In this document: in pieces, positions 13,408-24,465 of the stretch
How the letters are laid out: each line of letters starts with the position of its first letter
Position numbering within the stretch: position 1 is the stretch's first letter
Source: Acytostelium subglobosum LB1
Lineage: Eukaryota > Evosea > Eumycetozoa > Acytosteliales > Acytosteliaceae
Length of the DNA stretch: 64,000 nucleotides
Assembly: GCF_000787575.1 (NCBI RefSeq)
Contig: NW_012236518.1
Span: 776,140 to 840,139, forward strand
Direction: 5' to 3'
Notes under the pieces: generated by a model
Told to the model about the DNA's origin: nothing
What the model saw: only the letters and a program-made list of their open reading frames with translations
Databases searched by the model: none
Position numbers and translations under genes: made by a program

Positions 13408-14499
13408 ATGAGAATGATACCAAGAGAACACATACAAGAAGACTCAAAGAGAACCTTTGAGGAGGAGTTTCCAACTCTCAACGACGCAGCAGCAGCCACA
13501 AACAACAAGAGAAAGGGTGGCAAAGCTAGAAACAACAAGAATAACAACAACAATCCACTCGCAACATCGACTGAATCGTCAATCAACAATTCTGATCTGA
13601 GTGCCTCATCAGGTGGAGGCCGTGCAAAGAGTCCCCAAGTGGACCTTACCAACTACATCGACTTTTCTGATGGCACCACGGACTCGTGGAAGAAGAGAGA
13701 CCTGCTATACTACTGCTTCGTACAGAGACATCACGAGGTGCGATTCATTGCAGAGTTTATCGAGGAGGTGGTTCAGATGTACCACCTACCAACCAACAAC
13801 CTACTGGATATTGGCTGTGGCCTTGGAAGAATGTTCTCCGAGTGGGAGGCCTCCAAGTGGGACTCGATCGATGCCGTCGAACCCGACGCCGACTACTTCC
13901 TGTTCTCGCTGGACCACGCCAGACACACCTGCGAGAAGGTCACCGTGCACAACTTTGGCTTCCAAGAGCTGTGCGTCCAGGAGAAGTACAATCTCATCAC
14001 ATCGATCAATGGTCCATTCCAGTACCTCACCAGACTCGAGGAACGTCTGATCGCCATGAGGAACATGTACAACGCGCTCACACCCGGTGGCGTCCTCATC
14101 ATTGACGTGTCCAACTTCCTCGGTGGACTCGCTCACATGACCTCGCACACTGCCGAGCAGATGAAGCTGGTCAACGGCGTGCCCGTCAAGAGGGTGTCAA
14201 ACGTTCAGGTCGACTTCCACAATGCCATATGGAGTCACAACGACATCTTCTTTAGTGTGGACGGAGGCGAGAGTGACCCAGATGGACTGGGCACTGGCTA
14301 TGGCGATGGCAGCTACGTAGTGGAGAACCGTCAATTCTCCATCCTCACACTGCCTGAACTACAATTCCTCTATCTCTCGTCAGGCTTTATTAACATCCTC
14401 ACCACGTCCAAGTACTGCTCACGATCACTTCGAACTGGAATGGCGACCAGTGAGAATGAAGGTTCCAGGATCATAGTCATTGGCCAGAAGCCTAAATAG
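13408..14499 (+). CDS. Class I SAM-dependent methyltransferase
   Basis: Intronless ORF of 363 residues from an ATG at 13408. After a low-complexity N-terminus of about 85 residues (Ala, Asn and Lys rich) comes a Rossmann-type methyltransferase fold. Motif I is LLDIGCGLGRM at about residue 131, the acidic end of strand 2 is DAVEPDADY, and the post-motif strand reads NLITSINGPFQYL. Motif III is TPGGVLIIDV. The fold binds S-adenosylmethionine; the methyl acceptor cannot be read from the sequence. The C-terminal third (VENRQFSILTLPELQFLYLSSGF) looks like the substrate cap seen in small-molecule methyltransferases. No membrane segment or signal peptide is visible, so it is probably cytosolic. Confidence 0.88.
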   Translation: MRMIPREHIQEDSKRTFEEEFPTLNDAAAATNNKRKGGKARNNKNNNNNPLATSTESSINNSDLSASSGGGRAKSPQVDLTNYIDFSDGTTDSWKKRDLLYYCFVQRHHEVRFIAEFIEEVVQMYHLPTNNLLDIGCGLGRMFSEWEASKWDSIDAVEPDADYFLFSLDHARHTCEKVTVHNFGFQELCVQEKYNLITSINGPFQYLTRLEERLIAMRNMYNALTPGGVLIIDVSNFLGGLAHMTSHTAEQMKLVNGVPVKRVSNVQVDFHNAIWSHNDIFFSVDGGESDPDGLGTGYGDGSYVVENRQFSILTLPELQFLYLSSGFINILTTSKYCSRSLRTGMATSENEGSRIIVIGQKPK

Positions 14500-16190
14500 A
14501 TCATCAACATCCCAACTTAGTAGTGATATGTTTGAGTGTCGTGTATTGACATCACACCTCCACCACCTCAACTATCTTACGCTCCCCATCTCCCCAACTT
14601 CCTACTCCAACTCCCAACAACAACCAATGTATATATATAAACAGTTCACACTTAATAATAAACAACTTCAAACTTAAAATAATCTATCTATTCTCCTTTA
14701 ACTCCAATGACCATTGGCCAATGATCTATGATGTATCTTAAATTATTATCAAAGATGCGTGAATAGTGATTGGCTTCCACAACACCTTTCGGAAAGATAT
14801 TATTAGGGGTGGGAAGATCAGGTGACCCCTCCGTTGAAGCGTCGTTTAATTAAATATGAAGTTTGACGAGTCTAACGAGCTAAGTTGATTGATTGATTGA
14901 TTGTTCAGTAAGGGTCACATGATCATTCTCGTTATTTACTCCCACACATACCAATACCTAAACACAGATATAGCAACCAAACATTGACATAATAAGACAA
15001 TAACAGACATTGACACACATTAGATTGAACCCCATCAGCTGAACAAATAACACTCTTCCCAACTTTAGACAAGTAAGAATCAACCAACCACTCTTGCTAC
15101 CTACTACCACTCGCATCTAACACACATAAGCAATCAATCAATCAATCAATCATTCACTGATACACACCAATCAATCAATAAACACACATACTCTCACACA
15201 CACTAAACACTACTTCCTGATCACATTTATCAGCCAGGCACAAGCACATCACCAACACGCGTTCAATTTATATTATGTGTTGAACAAACAAGAAACAACC
15301 TAATTATAACACTTACAAACAAAGTCAGTCAGTCAGCAATCAGTCTTACCTCAAACGGCATATTCAGGATTAATCACAAGACAAGTATGCTCGTAGTATT
15401 TGTATTCCACAACAATAACTTCACACTTTTGTCTCACTTTTATAATCACAAGCATTAATTTCCAACACCATCGTTGTTCTTGTCTTGTCCTTCCTGTCAA
15501 TCACTCAATCAATCAATCCATTAAACATATTACAAAATAGGCACTTGGTATATACCAACATCGATCGTGATCAAGAAATCACTTGGCTTTAAAGTACATC
15601 CAACATCTTATAGCTATAAAGGTAATTATTATATTTATATTTATTATTATTATTATCCATCTATCATCCATCCAACAAATATTATAATCATCATAATTGC
15701 GAATTTATTGTTATAATAGCCATCCATTTATCCATTATTGATTGGTTGGATGGATGGATTAAAGATCGATCTCATCGCATCACACTGTTGATGTTAATGG
15801 GTTGTAGTGGTGTGTACCTTTTGCGAACAGACCTCATTATCCTCGAGAAATTCAAAGAGTTGTGAACAGGGTGTTGTGATCCTTGTGGGGAAGGCACATG
15901 ATAATAGCACACTCGCACACACAAGCACCTAAACTCACTTGGATTCCATCCTTCGATCCATCTCACTCGACTGCCACTCAATCATACATTACCTATCCAC
16001 CCAATAACAACAAACATCCATGGTACACCTCGTTGGCATTAGCTCCTCTTCAAGACCAAACCCATACTTACATCTACTTCTTCCACTTCTATTCATTCAA
16101 TCAATCAATCAATCAATATGGTATGAATTTATTTAGTTTATTAATAATATATTTGACATCCATCCATCTTGAACATTGAAGGAAAGAAGG
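14500..16190. other. Long gene-free interval upstream of Ser-rich gene
   Basis: A 1.7-kb stretch with no credible ORF, the longest in the window. It has CA-rich and CAAT/TCAA tandem repeats (for example 15130-15155 and 15505-15520), A/T-rich blocks at 15620-15720 and several donor-like sites (CAAGTAAG near 15070, AAGGTAAT near 15620). It may be a long promoter plus a spliced 5' leader for the gene starting at 16191. A candidate one-codon first exon (ATG directly before GTATGA near 16119) could join at GAAG just before GAAAGAAGG, adding Met-Glu-Arg-Arg to the protein. Confidence 0.4.
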
Positions 16191-17972
16191 ATGGCTAGTA
16201 TTATTAAGAAACTAAAGAATTCTCATAGTGAGAAGAAGAAGAATAATAATCATCATGATGAACCACATGAACAAGTCAAGCAACTACAACATCAACATGG
16301 ACAACAACAAATAACTTCAATTATACCTATTCATTCACGTGGAGGACATTTCAAATCTAAATCTTCTACAACAGCAGGTAAAGATGGTGCCAGCAATCAT
16401 CAGCTAATTGAATACCATCCAACAACAAATGACCAGACCTCAACCAGACAATCCACATCATTGTTTGATCTATCACATCCATCAATCTCAACCAACACCA
16501 CCAGACACATGCCAAACTCAGTGTCCATGTACATACCATCACAACAGTCTACTGCCACTCCAACTTCCAACACATCCACCTCATCACAGCCNCAGCCACA
16601 ACAACAAAATAGACCACACGGATTGACCAACACATCCACGAGCAAAAGGAGTTTCCTGGACTTCACAATCAACAAGAAGAAACATCAACAACATATCCAG
16701 AATGCACAGAATCAACAGATGGCCAAGGACAATCAGGAGGAGTTGGAGAGACTGAGGGAAAGGGTCAGCCAACTGGGTGCCGCGAATGAGAAACACTCGC
16801 GCGATAGACACAGGAATGATGAGGAGGTCGAGACGTTGATCGCAAAGAACAGGGATCTTGCTCAGAAGAATGATTGCTTGATGAACTTGCTGCGGGACTA
16901 CCAGAGAGACAACGAGTTGCTGCGAAAGACCATCGAGGAATTGACTTCTGTTGGATATCAGGATGCTGTGCAGGAGGAGGATGGGGCACAGGACCAAGAT
17001 GGTGCCGACACAACTTCGACGACGAATGACCAGACAGTGATGGTGGAGGACGCCATCGCTTCGATCGAGGATGCCATGACCTTTATATTCACCAACCAAC
17101 ATCCAAGACAATTGCTGAGGAATAGGAGCTTCATCCTGGAGAAGATTGAGACAGTTGTTGAGCCACGCGAACTACAATATCCATCGTCATCATTGCAAAC
17201 TATTGAGGAGAAGGAGCGCAAGACCATCGTGACCTTTAGCAATCTACTCAGTGCCAGCATGAAGATGCCATCGCCCATTCAATCACCTCGATCGCCCCTC
17301 GTCAAGTCCTCTCCAAGATTCCCCGCGCCAGTAGTGTCATCGGGCACATCCTCGCCACAGATCACCATCGTCCAGGCACCGGTCATCCAGTCCTCTCACC
17401 CCTCGCCAAGTTCATCAGCCATGTCCACTCCCAAGTCAATGTCGGAACTCAACTCACCTTGCTCATCATCCATCATCGACTCGCCCGATCTATCCATGTT
17501 GAACAGCTCTTTCGGCACGCCTATCCGACCGCACCTCTCCCCGCACAGCCGCACCAAGTCTCTGATCATGGCGGTGAACAGTGGAGGGGGCAGCTTCCCC
17601 TCGAGAAAGGGCAGTAGCGAGGACCTGTCGCTCTCGCTCAACAGTGCCACGTCGTCACCAGACAGCAAGCTAAACAGGAAATTCAACACAGTAGGTGCCA
17701 GCAAGCTTATGTTCAGTAGCAATGGCATTTGTAATGGTGTTGGCAGTGGTAGTGGTGCAGCGTTACTCAGTCCAGGTGGAAGTATAAACAAGAGAGCATC
17801 AATACTTGTACAAGGATCCAAGAGTATAATATCATCGTACCAACCATTATCAACATCATCACGACCTGTACTCAAGACACCGTCCATGCCAATCAGTCCA
17901 CAATTCGATCCAGTCAAACATTTCAAACAACCAACCGAGTTGGAATCATTGAAGAAGTCATTCAAGCTGTGA
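16191..17972 (+). CDS. Ser/Pro-rich coiled-coil protein of unknown function
   Basis: A single ORF of 593 residues starts MASIIKKLKNS. The N-terminal third is rich in His, Gln, Thr and Ser. A clear coiled coil covers about residues 170-250 (heptads in EELERLRERVSQLG and DNELLRKTIEEL). The second half is Ser/Pro rich with many SP and TP sites, so phosphorylation by proline-directed kinases is a plausible inference. It contains an ambiguous base at 16592, but that codon is CCN and reads Pro whatever the base. No catalytic motif, signal peptide or membrane segment is visible. I do not recognise the family. Confidence 0.85.
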   Translation: MASIIKKLKNSHSEKKKNNNHHDEPHEQVKQLQHQHGQQQITSIIPIHSRGGHFKSKSSTTAGKDGASNHQLIEYHPTTNDQTSTRQSTSLFDLSHPSISTNTTRHMPNSVSMYIPSQQSTATPTSNTSTSSQXQPQQQNRPHGLTNTSTSKRSFLDFTINKKKHQQHIQNAQNQQMAKDNQEELERLRERVSQLGAANEKHSRDRHRNDEEVETLIAKNRDLAQKNDCLMNLLRDYQRDNELLRKTIEELTSVGYQDAVQEEDGAQDQDGADTTSTTNDQTVMVEDAIASIEDAMTFIFTNQHPRQLLRNRSFILEKIETVVEPRELQYPSSSLQTIEEKERKTIVTFSNLLSASMKMPSPIQSPRSPLVKSSPRFPAPVVSSGTSSPQITIVQAPVIQSSHPSPSSSAMSTPKSMSELNSPCSSSIIDSPDLSMLNSSFGTPIRPHLSPHSRTKSLIMAVNSGGGSFPSRKGSSEDLSLSLNSATSSPDSKLNRKFNTVGASKLMFSSNGICNGVGSGSGAALLSPGGSINKRASILVQGSKSIISSYQPLSTSSRPVLKTPSMPISPQFDPVKHFKQPTELESLKKSFKL

Positions 17973-18474
17973 TACTGCTGTGATCGAATAAATGAAAAGT
18001 TGTTACTTATTTATTATTATATATCTACATATAAATGGCTTTTAATGTCATCACTCAGATAATTATATTAAAATATCTAACTTATTCTGACAATGACAAG
18101 TGAACATTCTATTCTGTTCTCTTCCTTCCTGGCACAACACACCTCTTGCCTTTGGTTGACCAAAGATGGATTCATTCGAATCAATGAGATGATTCATGCC
18201 CAACTTTTTTATTATTTTTTTAGAATTGGGAACGAAAGGTCATCGATGGGACAAGCAAGAGAATCCTCCAATCTCCCATTCTCACACAACCACCATCCAA
18301 TCTCTCTCACTGCATTCACTCACTCACCAACTCCCTCCCTTTGTTCATAAACATACTATTAACAATTATTATTATTTGTTACTTACTTTTGTTATTACTA
18401 TTGTAAATCTCTATATTATACTTAATAACATAATATATCTAACATAAGTGTAGCGAATAAGAAGAAAAGTAAAG
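17973..18474. other. Intergenic region
   Basis: About 500 bp, A/T-rich at both ends with a CA/TC-rich centre. An 85-codon ATG ORF at 18093 has no coding character and is not called. Nothing else is supported. Confidence 0.45.
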
Positions 18475-20127
18475 ATGGCGCGAAACAAGAATGATGATTC
18501 AGAAGGTGATATTGAACAGCAACCACTGTTACAACAGAACGATTATAATGATGATATTGTTGTAGAGGAACCACAGAAGGAAAGCGCATGGAGGACACAG
18601 TTTAATGCATTGAAGGCATCGTTGGGCACAAAGGAGGGTATCCTCATCATGGTCTATGCTCTATGTTATATCTTCTCTGGTGTGATCAACTCTGTTCTAC
18701 TCAAGTTGACAATGAACTCATTCAACAACTATGGTTTCTTTTTGAAGTAATTATCATTCATTCATTCATTCATTCAAACATCGACTTCAATCATGATTGA
18801 TCGCAGGACACTCAATCAATCAATAACTTGGAACAATCAACTGACTGAACCCTCTTACATCAATCACTTTGTTGTTTAGTCAATTGACAAACTATGGATT
18901 CATTCCAATCTTTGGTTCAGCAGCAGCTTACAAGTTATTTTTCACAAACGATATCCCTAAAGAGACTCGTGACTTCCCAATTTATAAATTCTTGATCATG
19001 GTAATGTCCAATCAATCAATCAATCAAACAATCCAGGATCCATCAATCAATCAACTAACACTCACTCACTCATAATGTAGGGAGCACTTGATGCAGTAAC
19101 AGGTTACTTTGTAGTTATTGGAGGTATTGGTACATCAGGTCCAATGCAACAACTACTGAATCAGGCAATTATCCCATTCACAATGTTGACTTCATTGATA
19201 TTCCTCAAGCAAAGATATACTTTGGTACAGGTACTAGGCGCATTGGTCATTATTGCCGGTGTGTTCATCTCACTGGTGCCAGCGCTCATTGGCAAGTCTG
19301 ATGCCAACAACAAGCTCTTCTGGAACTTCTTCTTCCTGTTGTCCATGATTCCATTCGCCGCGTCCAACGTCTACAAGGACATTGGTTTCCAATCGGTCGA
19401 GGACATGGATGTGTGGTACCTGCAGTTCTGGGACTGTTTCTTCCAGGGCATCGTCGGCACATTCCTTTTCCCAATCAATGACATCCTGCCACCACCCGCC
19501 ACCGTCAAGTTTGACCAGGTCATCCCGTCGCTCAAGGACGGCGCTCTGTGTCTTGCCGGACAAAACTCAATCACCAACGCCACCAACCCATTCTGTTACG
19601 AGCCCTCGGCCACCATCCCCTGTGACAACTGCCACAACGCCTACATTATCGTCATCTGCTACCTGACCATCAACATCGTCTACAACGTGTTCATTCTGCT
19701 GGTGCTCAAGCACGCCGGTGCCACCGTCTACTCGATTGCCAACACAGTCAGACTGCCCCTGACCAACATTGTGTACTCGATGAAGTTCTTGGTGCCCGCC
19801 TCCATCTACCAGCCCTTCTCCCTATACTCTCTGGGTGGTCTACTAGTCATCCTTACGGGCCTGATCACCTATCGTGTTGGTTCCATGATCAAGAGTAAGA
19901 ACTCTGCTGCAGCCGGCGAAGTGGAGCAGCCGCCCAAGTTCATTCCTGGTATCGGACCAGCCGGAGTGGATGTTCTGCCCGCTGGACCACTGCAGAAACC
20001 ATTGATAGAGCCCAAGACACCGGCCTATCTTCGTAACCAATTCTTTGGTAAACTAGGTATCCCCATTCCCGAGAGTAGATATAGCGCTGCCAACAACAAT
20101 AGTTCAATCAATGACGTCGAGGAGTAA
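18475..20127 (+). CDS. CRT-like transporter (chloroquine-resistance-transporter family)
   Basis: Three exons (18475-18746, 18880-19000, 19081-20127) encode 479 residues. A short acidic cytosolic N-terminus is followed by about ten hydrophobic segments arranged as in the drug/metabolite transporter superfamily. The core GTSGPMQQLLNQAIIPFTM, the following strand LKQRYTLVQVLGALVIIAGV, and a Cys-containing luminal loop (CLAGQ, NPFCYEPSATIPCDNCHNAY) match CRT-like proteins of apicomplexans, plants and Dictyostelium (where crtp paralogues are known). Members sit in acidic-vacuole or plastid membranes and export small peptides, amino acids or glutathione; an endolysosomal role here is inferred. Which paralogue this is cannot be decided from the sequence alone. 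Codon choice becomes markedly C-ending in exon 3, suggesting good expression. Confidence 0.92.
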
Positions 20128-20633
20128 TCCAACCCTCATTCGGTCCGGTCCGCTCCCCTCCCTCCCCTCACCAACCTAATTAAACGTAACATATATATAT
20201 TTATATATAACTCTCGCTTTCCACTATGGATCTTCATTGCAACCATTGGCAAAGCACGTGATCAGACACCTAATAGTGATGATGGATGGTCATAACAAAC
20301 ATATAACAATGACAACTAACTATTGACAATGACCATGTGATCAGTGGACAACGATGTCTTTGCTTGATCATACCTCCTATGATCTGCAAACTTTATTTGA
20401 TAATCTACACGTGTTCTGATCAAATCAGGACAAACAGTGTCACATTTAAAAAAACAATGGGAACCACGATCACGTTTAACTTCAAAACCGAGTTACCCGG
20501 TCCTTGTGCACATGTCCATCATTTGACATATGTCTTTCGTCTTCATGGTATTGGACATCTTAATGTCAATACAGGATCACAACAAACGATTATTATTATC
20601 ATTATCCATAATTAAATATTCAAACAAATAATA
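20128..20633. other. Intergenic region
   Basis: About 505 bp. It holds a short TATA-repeat tract near 20190-20210 and a 52-codon ORF starting ATG at 20458 that lacks convincing coding features. It should contain the promoter of the IPT/TIG gene. Confidence 0.4.
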
Positions 20634-23600
20634 ATGAAATACTCTAATTTAATAATATTAATATTGATATTTTTCGTCTTTTCCATTTCAGATAATATGT
20701 AAGTGTTTGAAAGAATGATTAATCAATTGATTAATAATTAATTAATTAATTTTATTTCCATCTTACCTTTTATTTTTTTGAATTAATCTGAACAGATGTC
20801 AAGCTCAGTTCCCAACATTGTTATCATATAAACATGACTCTATATCAGTTATAACAATCAATGGACATGACTTCCTTGATCAACCTACAAACATCATATT
20901 CGGTACTCTGAACATTAGTGCACCAGTACCTCTATCCTCTACTCTACTCGTCGTTCCCTTGCCCGCTGATGCTCGTAACGGTCCACTATATCTTGTGACT
21001 AATGGTGCCAGTTCCAACATCATCGATGTCAAGTTGACACCATTCATCAACAACGTATCACCCTTGCTCAACTCAATCGGTGGCTACATGACCATCACTG
21101 GCTACTTCTTGAACACACTACGTTCAGACTACCTGCCCACCAACATCTCGGCCAAGTACCAATGTGACTTTCAGTTGTCATACTACTGGGATCGCTATAC
21201 CTACAAGTATCAGTTCAACGCCACGTCCAACCCAAACAACAATCAACAACTGGTACTTGTCTATCCCCAAGGTGTTGGCAACCTCACCGGTCAGCTTGCC
21301 ATCGATGGAGTCAACGCCACCGGTATCTTCACACCCAACTATGGCAACATCACAGTTGTGTCCTATGAGCAACCCGACGTCAACAGTCCCAAGACCATGG
21401 TGATGACTGTTACCAACTTTGTTTCAACTCTGAGTTGGATCCAGTACTACCCTACATCGAGCAGTAGTTCCAACTACCGATTGGACCTTAAGTGGATCAA
21501 TGCAACCTCATTCAACTTCACGCTCGAGCCATCGATCTACAGTGGCTACACCTACTTGTTCCACTCACCCGAGCGTATCAGACTGATCTCTGGCAACTAT
21601 CAACCTGATGTGATCATCTATCCAAGGTCATCACTCAATGTGCTAAGAGGTGTATCGACCAAGGGTGGGCTGCTCCCAGTCAACGCAACTATCTTCTCAA
21701 TGCTAAAGTCATGTACCATTGGCAGCAAGACTGTTGCTGGTCCGTTCGATGGCAACAACATCACTATCCCTGCTGGTGTCGGACTACAGGTGCCACTCAA
21801 TTGCAATGACTCTGTTGGCAATGCTCTGCTCACCACTGTCTACTTTAATTATGGTCCATTGATTGGTGCTATCAACCCAGTTGGTAACAAGTTGGCGATC
21901 ACTGGTGTCAACTTCCCTCAGTCAACATTCATCAGACTCTTGCAAGATGGAACCCAACTCAATGCCACCTCAGAGTCCACTCCAACACTTGCCAGCTTTG
22001 TAATCTCACCTCTCACTCCCATCACTGGTACACTCAACCTCACCAGCAGTGGTATCACAGTTGGACCCTACCCATACAAGGGCAAGCCTTGGATTGACTC
22101 CGTTGTCATCTCACCCATCTACTCGCCCAGCACCATTGTTGATGATGCAGTCCAACTTACATTCTCTGGATGTTTCCTCAACATTGGTACCTACAACTAC
22201 AGCGTCACAGTTGGTTCGACAACATGCATTGATGTCAAGAACTTTGGAAATGGTCAACTCACATGTGTCATCCCAATCCCATCGACACTTCCCTCGTCCC
22301 TACCCGTTGTCATAACAATCAACTCAATCTCAAACGACCCTTACACACTCCAAATACCCTTGTCATCACCTTCAATCACCTCCATAACACCCAACTACAC
22401 ACTATCATCCACAATCATCAATGTACATGGTAATGTCAATGGTGCCCTCTTGGTCAATTCAAATGGATTCATTCAACAATCATGCTCCCAAGTCTCACCC
22501 AGATTGATCACTTGCACTCTCAATGGACCAGATCTGTCAGGCAGTGTCAAGGCCTACATCCTCGGTCTCTACTCTGCTCCAATCTCGTTCAACTTCAACT
22601 CAACAATCACTGGTAGTTCATTCATCAACGATGGATCATCACTCACAATCACTGGTAATCAGTTCTCGCCATATGCCTACTTCACAAGACAAGGTGTCAA
22701 CAACTTGTATCCAACATTTGTGACCTCCAACTTGTTGGTGATCACCCTTCCACCTTCGTTCCAGTCTGGATCATTCAACGTCGCCTCTTCAGGATACCAA
22801 TCAAACTCACTCATGCTCACACTTCAACCAAATATATCAACACTCTCATTTGATCAGTATGGCATGTTGATCACCGGTCAATACCTTGACTTGAAGTCTA
22901 GTGATAGCAATCCACTTCCATTCAACCTATCCGTCAACTCAGTCCCCTTGACAGTTGTGTCGTTCAGCTCAAACCAGATCAACTTCACAATCCAACGCCC
23001 TCTTTCCAGCAGCAATGGTACACCACTTGCAATGATCACAAAGTTGTCTGTCCTTGGCCTCACATCAACACTCCAGTCCACTCTCTCATTGCCCTTCATT
23101 CAAACTTCAACATACAATCATATAGATCAATCGGTTGTATTCACTGGAATGAACATTGACATGTTCAATGTGATCATTGACAACAATGGAGTGTCCTCTG
23201 ATCACCCTCTCAATTCATGGAATCAATCATTGAGCATGATCCAGTTCCAGGCCACTGGAGAGTCCATCTTGTCCTTCACATTGACCTCAGCCAACAACAC
23301 AATCATTAGTAATACTATTACATTACACGTTCTCATTCCATCGATTACTACAGTATTGATCAATGATAACAACAGTGTCACAGTTCAAGGTAATAACTTA
23401 CTCGGAGAGTATGTTCAGTTTGGAGGATACCATCCAACCCATTGCACTGGTGGAGGTTTGAACACATCCAATCCCTTAACATGTGACCTTAGTCAATGTA
23501 ATGGATGTCTAGACTCTTGCAACTTCATGACCTACAATAATGGTATCACCAATTATTCAACTCCATATTCTTCCTGTAAGTAATACCAATCCATCCACAT

Positions 23601-24079
23601 TCAACCAATCAATCATTTAATGAAGGCTCTAACACTCAATCATACACATAGTGCCAAAGTTGATGAACGCCACTTCAAATGGAACATTGGTCAATGTAAC
23701 TGCCAACCTCTCTTGTTCACAGTCTAAACTTCCAAACCTATTATCATTGTTATCCATCAGCATTGGAGGTACTCAATGTCATTCAATCAGTTACATCGGA
23801 GACAATTTATACACATGTCGATCCAGCACAGCGTCAGGATTGGTGTCACTCACTGTACTTGGTAGATCATCAAACTCGGTACCACTTGTCTATCTTGTGC
23901 CTCCAACACCATCTCCAACTCCCACCTCAACTCCCTCTCCTTCACCATCTCCATCACCATCACCATCTCCAACACCATCATCATCACCACAACCTAATAC
24001 TGGATCAACTGTTCTTCCATTGTCACTCAAACATATAATCACGATTGTCCTATTACTATTACTTGTAGCCATACTTTAG
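20634..24079 (+). CDS. IPT/TIG-repeat cell-surface protein, probably GPI-anchored
   Basis: Three exons (20634-20698, 20796-23575, 23652-24079) encode 1090 residues. Exon 1 encodes a hydrophobic signal peptide (MKYSNLIILILIFFVFS). The ectodomain is a chain of about nine Ig-like IPT/TIG repeats recognisable by strands such as VITINGHDF, YMTITGYFL, LAITGVNF, LTFSGCFLN, LTITGNQFS and VTVQGNNL. It has many N-glycosylation sequons and a Cys-rich patch near the end (GGLNTSNPLTCDLSQCNGC). A Pro/Ser/Thr stalk follows, and the protein ends in a hydrophobic tail with no cytosolic residues, as expected for a GPI-anchor signal. Dictyostelid proteins of this type include adhesion and allorecognition molecules, so a cell-contact role is a reasonable inference. 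A transmembrane anchor is the alternative. Confidence 0.9.
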
Positions 24080-24465
24080 GCTCTCTCTGAGATCAATAAA
24101 GTAGTTAATATTAACTCATCTTTACCAAATTCAGAATTGAAGTTCATGGTCAACTTACAAAAGTATGGCGAATTGACTAACGTAGGTCATTGTGCCTGAC
24201 TTTCACGACTCGGTGGTGATAGAGTACAACTGTAAGATGACAGCGAGTACAGCATCTTCGTTCACCACTCAATTGAACAAATCTACTACCAATGGACAGG
24301 CCATAGCAAAGCAAAAAAGAATTATCATAAATCAGGACATGATCGCACGATCAATGGCACTCGCCTTGTGGCCCTGATTCCCATTACCTCATTATTGACA
24401 TGACAACCAACTACAACAACAAGTACTATTTGTTACCACTTATATCTACCACACCATCTTAAAGA
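24080..24465. other. Intergenic region upstream of eEF1A-like gene
   Basis: 386 bp without a supported gene. An open frame at 24192-24377 has no ATG start and is not called. It should carry the promoter of the intronless eEF1A-like gene. Confidence 0.4.

Noticed and set aside
18093-18350. 85-codon ATG ORF between the Ser-rich and CRT-like genes
   Set aside because: No domain, odd composition, and it overlaps another frame; it looks like chance in promoter DNA.
20458-20615. 52-codon ORF upstream of the IPT/TIG gene
   Set aside because: It ends in a run of Ile from ATT repeats and has no recognisable features.
24192-24377. Short frame before the eEF1A-like gene
   Set aside because: It begins with GTG rather than ATG and shows no domain.
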